Source of the DNA: Actinobacteria bacterium UBA5176
GTDB taxonomy: Bacteria > Actinomycetota > UBA4738
DNA length: 11,573 bases
Reading direction: 5' to 3'
NCBI GenBank assembly: GCA_002413305.1
Contig: DHWS01000105.1
Span: forward strand, 1-11,573
Each line of letters opens with the position of its first letter. Positions within the stretch are counted from its first letter, which is position 1. The notes beneath the pieces were generated by a model, which was given only the letters and a program-made list of their open reading frames with translations, was not told the DNA's origin and searched no databases. Below are positions 1 through 5,676 of this stretch, piece after piece. A program made the position numbers and the translations under genes.

Positions 1-122
1 GGAGATGATGCGTGCCTGGAACTGCTCTTGTGGCGTGAGCGCCGTGCCGGCGGCCGTGGCGGCTTGGGAGGGCGTGGGGGCCCGCGGGCGGGGGCGCCCC
101 GCCGGCCGGCCGGGCGCTGCCT
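1..122. other. Left-edge stretch, no supported gene
   Basis: This lies downstream of the HD hydrolase stop codon. It is extremely GC rich, with runs such as 91-100 that are self-complementary. On the minus strand one frame stays open to the window edge and reads plausibly near the end (Leu-Thr-Pro-Gln-Glu-Gln-Phe), but it has no good start codon or ribosome site. I therefore do not call a gene. It may be spacer plus the start of a neighbouring feature beyond the edge. Confidence 0.4.
94..117 (-). terminator. Possible hairpin after the HD gene
   Basis: GCGCCC at 94-99 pairs with GGGCGC at 112-117 around a 12-nt GC-rich loop. It begins 6 nt past the stop codon of the minus-strand HD gene, where transcription of the four-gene operon could end. 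There is no U-tract, so it is at best a non-canonical terminator. In sequence this GC rich such hairpins also arise by chance. Confidence 0.25.
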
Positions 123-668
123 CTACAAGCCGATCTCGGGGGCGACCTCCTGCAGGCCCTCGATCCCCAGGGCGATGAACTCGTCCAGCGACAGGCCGAG
201 GTTCGGCTCGGCCAGTGCGATCTCCTCACGGTTCACCCCGGGGGCGAACGCCCGCTCCTTCAGCTTCTTCCGGATCGAGCTGACCTTCATCCCGGCCGAC
301 CTCTCGGGGCGGACCAGCGCGCCGGCCACCAACAGCCCGGCCACCGCGTCGGCGGCGACGATCGCCTTCGACATCAAGTCCGTCTGGTACTCGGGGTGGG
401 CGTGGGCCAGCACGCCGTTGACCACCAGGTCGTCGACGCCCGCTTCGCGCAGCCACTCGGCGGCCAGGCGCGCGTGACGCTTCATGTCGTCGGCGGTTTG
501 GTCCTGATCCAGGTCGTGGAAGAGCCCGGTCAACGCCCACGTCTCTTCGTCCTGGCCGAAGTGGCGCCCCAGCCGGCGCATCACGCCTTCGACGCTGACC
601 AGGTGCCGGTACGTGGTGTCCTTGTCAGTCTTGCTGCGGGCCAGCGCCCGCGCATCCTCGATGTTCAT
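123..668 (-). CDS. HD-superfamily hydrolase, COG2316-like
   Basis: A 181-aa cytosolic protein of the HD metal-dependent phosphohydrolase superfamily. The probable metal ligands are His22, the HD pair His51-Asp52 (in Leu-Phe-His-Asp-Leu-Asp) and Asp107, with further histidines at 65, 89 and 91. The whole layout matches the COG2316 predicted hydrolases as I know them: an early Lys-Asp/Tyr-Arg-His-Leu segment, a central Leu-Val-Arg-Pro (118-121), and a C-terminal Gly-Val-Asn-Arg-Glu (144-148) followed by a Leu-Gly-Leu-Ser-Leu segment. The length is normal for that group. The substrate of the family is not established to my knowledge. The ATG at 668 lies 13 bp after the kimA1 stop and is preceded by an AGAGG ribosome site within 678-684, so it is very probably the last gene of the kdpD-kdpE-kimA1 operon. 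A nucleotide-related role linked to potassium control is only inference from position. Confidence 0.88.
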   Translation of the reverse strand: MNIEDARALARSKTDKDTTYRHLVSVEGVMRRLGRHFGQDEETWALTGLFHDLDQDQTADDMKRHARLAAEWLREAGVDDLVVNGVLAHAHPEYQTDLMSKAIVAADAVAGLLVAGALVRPERSAGMKVSSIRKKLKERAFAPGVNREEIALAEPNLGLSLDEFIALGIEGLQEVAPEIGL

Positions 669-681
669 CCGCGCACGCCTC

Positions 682-3030
682 TCACTTCAACAGGTAGGGA
701 ACGCTCGACAGGATCACACCGGGTTCGAACAGCAGCAACCGCTTGATGAACACCGGACGGTGGTTGTGGAGGGCATTGTGCCACCACTTCTTGACGACCA
801 GCTCCGGGACGATGACCGAAGCGATCGAGTCCGGTCGCTTGGTGATCCGCCGGACCTCCTCCAAGATCGGCGCGGTCAGGTCGCGGAATGGCGCTTCGAC
901 GATGTCCAGCTCGATGGGGATGCGGCGATCCTCCCACTCGCGCTGGATGTCCTGCACCTCGTGTGCGTCGAACGCGAAGTAGACGGCCCGGACGGCGGTC
1001 GACTTCAAGGTCCGCGCGTAGTTGATGGCCCGGGCCGTCGCGTCGTGGGCCGCGGAGATGAACACGACGACTTCGGTGCGCTTGGGGATCAACGCCCGGA
1101 TGGGCTCAGCCCGGAGCGGGGGCGGCAGGTCCTCCACCACGACCGGCACGTCGGTGATGACCACCTGCGGCTCGGAGAGGAGCCGGACCTTCAGGTAGAA
1201 CGTGGTCCCCCGGCGGATGGCCGAGAGCAACGTGCGCTTGGGCATCATCTCGGGCAGCACCACGGTCACGTAGTCGTCGGGACCGCGTTCGATCGAACGG
1301 ACGTACTCGATCACCGACGCGACGGGGTGGGCATCGGGCAGGACCTGCAAGGGAATCTCCGACCGGCTGAACTCCTTCCACCGCAGCGCCAGGTCGGAGG
1401 GGGAGCGCTCGCCGGGCACGTGGATCGCCCGGAAGTCGCCACCGGCGAACGACCGGACGTAGCCGACGGCCCGGGCGGTCGCCGCGTCGAGGGACTCGAC
1501 GTACAGGACCACCGTGTTCGTGGCCGGCTCGGGCAGCGTCGGTGGTCGCTGGCGGAGCTGGACCCAGACCCGCTCGTAATGCCGGTTGATCCCGTAGAAG
1601 ATCGCCACGATCACCGGCATCGCGGCGATCACGATCCACGCGCCGTGCTTGAACTTCGTGTCGATGACGATGGCCAGCACGATGAACGTGGCCGTCGCGC
1701 CGATCGCGTTGATCACGATCGACCGCTTCCAGCCCTTCGCCCCCGCGCCGCCCCGCCGCTTCACCTTCAACCAGTGCCGCACCATGCCCGACTGGGACAG
1801 GGTGAAAGAGGTGAAGACACCGACCACGTACAGCTGGATGAGCCGGTCGAGGTTCGCCTCGAAGACCCAGATGAGGATCGACGCGAACACGGCCAGCAGG
1901 ATCACGCCGTTCGAGAACACCAGCCGGTCGCCGCGGTTCTCGAACTGGCGAGGCATGAACCGGTCGCGGGCCAGGATCGAGGACAACCGGGGGAAGTCCT
2001 GGAAGGAGGTGTTCGCCGCGAGGATGAGGATGGCGGCCGTGAAGATCTGCACGAAGTAGTACATGAAGCCGTGGACGAACGCCCCGCCAGCCCCCCGGTG
2101 CCCGAAGACTCCGTCCGCGATCTGCGCCACGACGGACTTGAAGTCGCTGGGGAGCGGATGGGAGTGGGCGGCCAGGAAGCTGATCCCCAGGAACATCGTG
2201 ATGGCGATGAACCCCATCAGCGCGAGCGTCTCGGCGGCGTTCTTTGACTGGGGCCGGCGGAATGCGGGGACACCGTTCGAGATGGCCTCCACACCGGTCA
2301 GCGCGGTCGAACCAGACGAGAACGCGTGCAACAGGACGAACAACCCCACCGCGCCCGCCGTGCCGATGGGCAGCAGCTCCCCGTGCGGTGGGAGCACCGC
2401 GCGGGCGCACCCGCCGGTCGCGCACTTCACCATCCCGGTCACCACCAGCACGTAGATCGAGACGATGAAGCCGTAGGTCGGGACGGCGAACAGGATGCCG
2501 GACTCGCGGACGCCCCGGAGGTTCGCCAGCGTGATCAGCGCCACGAACCCGATCGAGAGGAACACCTTGTCGGGATCCAGGGACGGCACGGCAGAGGTGA
2601 TCGCGAAGACGCCGGCCACCACCGAGACCGAGACGGTCAGGACGTAGTCCGTCAGCAGGGCCGCCGCGGCGATGAGGCCCGGGAGCGTCCCGAAGTTGTC
2701 CTTGCTCACGATGTAGGCGCCGCCACCGTTCGGGTAGGCCCGGACGGTCTGGCGGTACGACGCCACCACGATGGCCATCAGGGCGGCGATGGCGATCGCA
2801 ATCGGCATGACCAGATGTGCCGAGGCGAGGCTGACCGCGACCAGCACCACCAGGATCTGCTCGGTGGCATACGCCACCGAGGAGAGCGCGTCGGAGGAGA
2901 ACACCGGCAGCGCCAGCACCTTCGGCAGCAGGGTGTGTTCGAGCGAATTGCTGGCCAGGCGGCGCCCGACCAGGACACGCTTGACGACGCCCCCGACCGA
3001 GCTGGCGGATTCGCGTTCGATCTGGGCCAT
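682..3030 (-). CDS. KimA-type potassium permease with doubled C-terminal domain (kimA1)
   Basis: A 782-aa inner-membrane transporter of the APC superfamily that resembles Bacillus subtilis KimA (YdaO), a high-affinity K+/H+ symporter controlled by c-di-AMP. About 12 membrane helices lie between residues 40 and 482. KimA hallmarks are visible: Ser-Ser-Asp-Ala-Leu-Ser-Ser-Val-Ala-Tyr (45-54), Ser-Tyr-Arg-Gln (91-94), Gly-Gly-Gly-Ala-Tyr-Ile-Val (102-108), Asp-Tyr-Val-Leu-Thr (128-132) and Leu-Thr-Gly-Val-Glu-Ala-Ile-Ser-Asn (244-252). From memory of the KimA structure, Asp47, Tyr54, Asp128, Thr132, Thr245 and Glu248 occupy the ion-site positions. KimA has about 600 residues. The extra length here is a second copy of its cytosolic domain: copy 1 about 505-632, copy 2 about 651-781. 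The ATG at 3030 lies 13 bp after kdpE and has no strong ribosome site. A substrate other than K+ is possible, since automated annotation would say only 'APC permease'. Confidence 0.87.
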   Translation of the reverse strand: MAQIERESASSVGGVVKRVLVGRRLASNSLEHTLLPKVLALPVFSSDALSSVAYATEQILVVLVAVSLASAHLVMPIAIAIAALMAIVVASYRQTVRAYPNGGGAYIVSKDNFGTLPGLIAAAALLTDYVLTVSVSVVAGVFAITSAVPSLDPDKVFLSIGFVALITLANLRGVRESGILFAVPTYGFIVSIYVLVVTGMVKCATGGCARAVLPPHGELLPIGTAGAVGLFVLLHAFSSGSTALTGVEAISNGVPAFRRPQSKNAAETLALMGFIAITMFLGISFLAAHSHPLPSDFKSVVAQIADGVFGHRGAGGAFVHGFMYYFVQIFTAAILILAANTSFQDFPRLSSILARDRFMPRQFENRGDRLVFSNGVILLAVFASILIWVFEANLDRLIQLYVVGVFTSFTLSQSGMVRHWLKVKRRGGAGAKGWKRSIVINAIGATATFIVLAIVIDTKFKHGAWIVIAAMPVIVAIFYGINRHYERVWVQLRQRPPTLPEPATNTVVLYVESLDAATARAVGYVRSFAGGDFRAIHVPGERSPSDLALRWKEFSRSEIPLQVLPDAHPVASVIEYVRSIERGPDDYVTVVLPEMMPKRTLLSAIRRGTTFYLKVRLLSEPQVVITDVPVVVEDLPPPLRAEPIRALIPKRTEVVVFISAAHDATARAINYARTLKSTAVRAVYFAFDAHEVQDIQREWEDRRIPIELDIVEAPFRDLTAPILEEVRRITKRPDSIASVIVPELVVKKWWHNALHNHRPVFIKRLLLFEPGVILSSVPYLLK

Positions 3031-3040
3031 GACCCGGCCG

Positions 3041-3046
3041 ATTCTA
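3041..3046 (-). promoter_or_regulatory. TAGAAT, possible -10 element before kimA1
   Basis: On the minus strand TAGAAT fits the actinobacterial TAnnnT -10 pattern and includes the kdpE stop codon TAG (3044-3046). It ends 10 nt before the kimA1 ATG, so a transcript starting here would have almost no leader. That agrees with the lack of a clear ribosome site. No convincing -35 box is seen inside the end of kdpE. It may be chance, because kimA1 can also be transcribed from the kdpD promoter. Confidence 0.3.
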
Positions 3047-3766
3047 TCCGGCGGTCTTCGCGGGGCCGGCCGGGGGTTCGGAACCGGATTCGGGCGGCGC
3101 CCACCGGTACCCCACCCCAGGCTCGGTGAGGATCAGCGAGGGCTCGCCGGGGGTGTCTTCGAGCTTCTTGCGAAGGTTCGCCACGAACACCCGGAGGTAA
3201 TGGCTCTCATCCGAATACCCCTCGCCCCACACCTTCTGCAGGAGCCACCGGTGCGTGAGCAGCTTGCCCGGATGGGTGACCATGAGCTCGAGGAGGGCGA
3301 ACTCTGTGGGCGTGAGGTGGACCGGCTCCCCCGCCCTGGTCACCGCGTGGCGGGGCAGGTCGACCTCGAGATCTCCGGCCCGCACGACCGGCGGCTCGAC
3401 CTCGGCCGGACCCTTGCGCCGAAGCACCGCCCGCATCCGAGCCTGCAGCTCGTCCATGGCGAACGGCTTGGTCACGAAGTCGTCGGCACCGGCGTCCAGG
3501 GCGGCGACCTTCTCCGCCTGGGACTCGCGGACCGAGAGGACGATCACGGGCACCTCGGACCACGAACGGAGCCGGCGGATCACCTCGACCCCGTCGATCC
3601 CCGGGAGTCCGAGGTCGAGCAGGACCAGGTCGGGCTGGCCGGCCGCCACGACGTCCAGCGCGGTCTCGCCGTTCGGGGCGGTCTGCACATCGTGTCCTCG
3701 GGCGGTGAGGCTGGCCCGGAGCGTTCGCAGGATCTGGGGTTCGTCGTCGACCGCCAGGATCCTCAC
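3044..3766 (-). CDS. kdpE: KdpE-like OmpR-family response regulator
   Basis: A 240-aa DNA-binding response regulator. The receiver domain (1-118) has the acidic pair Asp8-Asp9, phospho-acceptor Asp51 (in Leu-Leu-Asp-Leu-Gly-Leu-Pro-Gly), switch residue Ser78 and Lys100 in Thr-Lys-Pro-Phe. The winged-helix output domain (about 130-223) has the OmpR-family Leu-Thr-Pro-Thr-Glu-Phe start, a recognition region with His-Tyr-Leu-Arg-Val-Phe-Val-Ala-Asn-Leu-Arg-Lys-Lys-Leu (189-202), and the Gly-Val-Gly-Tyr-Arg-Trp wing. The Tyr-Leu-Arg-Val-Phe/Asn-Leu-Arg-Lys-Lys segment and the KdpD-like partner both point to KdpE. The start is GTG at 3766, because its GTGA overlaps the kinase stop by 4 bp, implying translational coupling; the frame upstream of it is non-homologous. 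The usual target, kdpFABC, is absent from the window. Candidate targets here are the direct repeats at 5326-5379. Confidence 0.9.
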   Translation of the reverse strand: MRILAVDDEPQILRTLRASLTARGHDVQTAPNGETALDVVAAGQPDLVLLDLGLPGIDGVEVIRRLRSWSEVPVIVLSVRESQAEKVAALDAGADDFVTKPFAMDELQARMRAVLRRKGPAEVEPPVVRAGDLEVDLPRHAVTRAGEPVHLTPTEFALLELMVTHPGKLLTHRWLLQKVWGEGYSDESHYLRVFVANLRKKLEDTPGEPSLILTEPGVGYRWAPPESGSEPPAGPAKTAG

Positions 3767-5274
3767 GGGTGGACCGCTTCCGGCTGGCCGGCGGTCGTCC
3801 GGGCAAGGGGGAGACGGAACCCGACGGTCGCGCCGCCCCCGGGGGTCTCTTCGATCCACATCGAACCCCCGTGCGCCACGACGATGGCCCGGGCGATGGC
3901 CAGCCCGAGGCCCGTACCGCCCCGCCGGCCGTCGACGTCGCGACGGTAGAACTCGTCGAAGACCTTCGTCCGCTCGCCGGGGGGGATGCCCGGCCCGTGG
4001 TCGGCGACCTTCATCTCCACCATGCCCTGCCACGCGACGGCCAGGATGGCGATCTCCGAGCCCGGGGGTGCGTACCGGATCGAATTCTCGAGCAGGTTCG
4101 TGAGGACCTGGTCCATCTGCATCACGTCGACCGGGACCGGCGGGACGTTCTCCCGGATCTGAACCCGGACCGGCCGGCCGGCCAGCGCAGGCCGGAGCCG
4201 CTCGACCACCGAGGAGACGAGCTCCTCCAGAGGGACCGGTTCGACCGTGGGGACCAGGGCTCCGGCCCGAAGGCGGGACAGATCCATCAGGTTGGCCACC
4301 AGTCGGTTCAGGCGTTCGGACTCCTCGAGGATCGTCCGAAGCAGTTCCTGGCGCTGGTCATCGGAGAACGGCACGCCTTCCTCGAGCAGGCTCGACGCGC
4401 TGGCCCGGATCGAGGCCAGCGGCGTGCGAAGGTCGTGGGTGACGCTCGAGAACAACGCGGCCCGGATCCGGCTGGCCTCGGCTTCGACCTTGGCCGAGGA
4501 AGCCTCCTCACCCAGGCGGGCCCGCTCCAGGGCGAGCGCGACCTGCCCGGCGAACGTCCGCAGGACCTCCGCTTCGGGGCCCTGCACCCGGCTCCGCGAT
4601 GGACCGAACATCTCGATCCGGCCGAGCACCTTCGTGCCCGTATCGAGCGGGACGGAGACGATCCCGGGCCCTTCTTGCAGCGCGCCGGCCGTCGCGCTTT
4701 CGGCCGGCGAGCCGTGCTGGTCGAGCACCACGATCCGGCAGCCCTCCAGTCCGTACAACGCGCGAAGGGAGACAGCGAGGTCCTCCAGAACGGCCGAGAC
4801 GCCGGCCCCCGACAGGAGCCGCGACGTGACGTGGTAGACGGCCCGAACCTGGTGCTCGCGGAACTCGGCCATGGTTCGCTCGCCGAGGGCGGCGGAGATC
4901 GCCGCGCTGACCGCGGCGGCGACCAGCAGGAAGACCGCCAGCGCGACGAGGTCTTCGGACTTGTCCACCCGGAAGGTGTGCCGGGGTGCGGTGAAGAAGT
5001 AGTCGAGGCCGATGAAGGAGGCGGCGGCGGCCAGGAGGGCCGGCCACAGGTGCCCGACCGCGGCGGCCGCCACCACCACGAGCAGGTAGAGCAGGGCGGC
5101 CACCACGGTGCTCCGGCGCGCCGGGATGGTGGCCAGGAACGTCACCAACACGGGACCGGCGACCGCCAGCACGACGCCGGCCACCGTTCGGCTGCCTCCG
5201 GGGCGGGCCAGGAGGAGCTCCAGCCGCTCCGGGCTCTGATTCGTTCCCCGTTCGGACGGTGTTCGCGGTGACAT
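3763..5274 (-). CDS. kdpD: KdpD-like sensor histidine kinase lacking the N-terminal KdpD domain
   Basis: A 503-aa membrane histidine kinase. In order: a short cytosolic N-terminus, four closely spaced helices of DUF4118 type (about 31-130, with Leu-Asp-Tyr-Phe-Phe-Thr-Ala-Pro at 90-97), a GAF-like domain (about 145-250), and HisKA with His280 in Ser-Val-Thr-His-Asp-Leu-Arg-Thr-Pro-Leu. The HATPase domain follows, with the N box around Asn393/Asn397, G1 Asp425-His-Gly-Pro-Gly-Ile and G2 Gly-Gly-Thr-Gly-Leu-Gly-Leu (452-458). Full-length KdpD has about 900 residues because it begins with a KdpD sensor domain and a USP domain. Both are missing here, so ATP or c-di-AMP input through that domain is not available. 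The ATG at 5274 is chosen because AGGAG (5283-5287) sits 8 nt upstream. Its TGA overlaps the kdpE start. Confidence 0.88.
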   Translation of the reverse strand: MSPRTPSERGTNQSPERLELLLARPGGSRTVAGVVLAVAGPVLVTFLATIPARRSTVVAALLYLLVVVAAAAVGHLWPALLAAAASFIGLDYFFTAPRHTFRVDKSEDLVALAVFLLVAAAVSAAISAALGERTMAEFREHQVRAVYHVTSRLLSGAGVSAVLEDLAVSLRALYGLEGCRIVVLDQHGSPAESATAGALQEGPGIVSVPLDTGTKVLGRIEMFGPSRSRVQGPEAEVLRTFAGQVALALERARLGEEASSAKVEAEASRIRAALFSSVTHDLRTPLASIRASASSLLEEGVPFSDDQRQELLRTILEESERLNRLVANLMDLSRLRAGALVPTVEPVPLEELVSSVVERLRPALAGRPVRVQIRENVPPVPVDVMQMDQVLTNLLENSIRYAPPGSEIAILAVAWQGMVEMKVADHGPGIPPGERTKVFDEFYRRDVDGRRGGTGLGLAIARAIVVAHGGSMWIEETPGGGATVGFRLPLARTTAGQPEAVHP

Positions 5275-5282
5275 GCGGCACG

Positions 5283-5287
5283 CTCCT
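5283..5287 (-). promoter_or_regulatory. Ribosome binding site of the kdpD-like gene
   Basis: AGGAG on the minus strand, 8 nt before the ATG at 5274. It decides the start, because the reading frame stays open a further 760 bp upstream through DNA that codes on the other strand. Confidence 0.75.
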
Positions 5288-5325
5288 GGGCCCGCCGGCG
5301 CACGGCATGTCGCGCCGGTCGCGTC

Positions 5326-5379
5326 TCTTGACGACATCTTGACGCTTCCGCCGATTCCCTTGACGGGTTCTTGACGTCT
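5326..5379 (+). promoter_or_regulatory. Four-copy TTGACG direct repeat, candidate KdpE operator
   Basis: TTGACG occurs at 5328-5333, 5339-5344, 5360-5365 and 5371-5376. Start-to-start steps are 11, 21 and 11 bp, so all copies lie on about the same face of the helix, in two tandem pairs. The wider unit is (T/C)CTTGACGNNN, 11 bp long. Tandem 11-bp direct repeats are the known binding architecture of OmpR/PhoB-family regulators, and the adjacent gene pair encodes one. The repeats lie upstream of both units, so autoregulation and control of kimA2 are both possible. TTGACG also resembles a -35 box, so one copy may serve as promoter. Confidence 0.6.
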
Positions 5380-5401
5380 CGCGGCCGAAGCTCGAACCGA
5401 G

Positions 5402-5674
5402 ATGGTAGCCATGTCCCTGCTCAACAGCCTGGTCCCGGCCCTGTGGATCGGAGGGCTGACCTTGGTCTTGATCGGCCGGGCGGTCGCCACGTGGCTCCGG
5501 TGCCGGGATGCGGCCCGGTACGCGCGTCTCGCGGCGAGGCTGGCGAGCGCGACGGAGGAACCTCTCACTCGCGGGTTGACGCTGCTCCCGGCGGCGGCCG
5601 ATCCGGTAGCGGCCTGGGCCGAAACCCCGGAGGAGCCTGCCCAACCGGTCTCTGCACGGCGGGCGGAGGGCTGA
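5402..5674 (+). CDS. Small single-helix membrane protein, unknown
   Basis: A 90-aa protein (87 if the ATG at 5411 is used) that I do not recognise. Residues about 4-31 are hydrophobic, with Leu-Trp-Ile-Gly-Gly-Leu-Thr-Leu-Val-Leu-Ile-Gly, and look like one transmembrane helix. An Arg/Ala-rich amphipathic stretch follows (about 32-48), then an Ala/Pro/Glu-rich tail. Third codon positions are almost all G or C, as in the neighbouring genes, which supports real coding. No strong ribosome site is seen for either ATG. It is the first gene after the divergent promoter and ends 2 bp before the kimA2 start, so it is probably co-translated with kimA2. A role as an accessory or regulatory peptide of the transporter, loosely like KdpF for KdpFABC, is inference only; there is no sequence similarity to KdpF that I can point to. 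Confidence 0.55.
   Translation: MVAMSLLNSLVPALWIGGLTLVLIGRAVATWLRCRDAARYARLAARLASATEEPLTRGLTLLPAAADPVAAWAETPEEPAQPVSARRAEG
5665..5669 (+). promoter_or_regulatory. Ribosome binding site of kimA2
   Basis: GGAGG lies 7 nt before the ATG at 5677, inside the end of the small membrane protein gene. It fixes the kimA2 start in preference to any start further upstream in the same open frame. Confidence 0.75.
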
Positions 5675-5676
5675 CG

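Larger units (their letters stand above)
5275..5401. promoter_or_regulatory. Divergent intergenic region between kdpD and the kimA2 unit
   Basis: A 127-bp region between the kdpD start (minus) and the small membrane protein start (plus), and the only spacer of any size in the potassium cluster. It must hold the promoters of both units unless they are driven from inside genes. It contains the four direct repeats listed separately and is locally less GC rich than its surroundings around 5325-5377. I cannot pick a convincing -10 box for either direction. Confidence 0.6.

Noticed and set aside
613..2247. Long open frame on the plus strand opposite kimA1
   Set aside because: Its product is rich in Arg, Asp, Gly and His with no recognisable domain, as expected for the antisense of a very high-GC gene. 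The minus-strand permease accounts for the DNA.
682..3030. Plain amino-acid permease annotation for the APC proteins
   Set aside because: General APC similarity would suggest it, but the KimA-specific motifs, the cytosolic C-terminal domain and the KdpDE/RCK context favour potassium. It remains the main alternative.
3767..4033. N-terminal extension of the response regulator
   Set aside because: The receiver domain begins exactly at the GTG at 3766. The upstream part is out-of-frame kinase sequence.
5275..5401. ydaO-type c-di-AMP riboswitch in front of a kimA-like gene
   Set aside because: Bacillus kimA has one, but this spacer is only 127 bp, is shared by two promoters, and shows none of the paired helices I would expect. 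kimA1 has only 13 bp upstream.
5371..5676. N-terminal extension of kimA2 upstream to 5371
   Set aside because: The extra 102 residues are Gly/Arg/Pro-rich with no family similarity, and they overlap the better-supported small membrane protein. A good ribosome site precedes the ATG at 5677.
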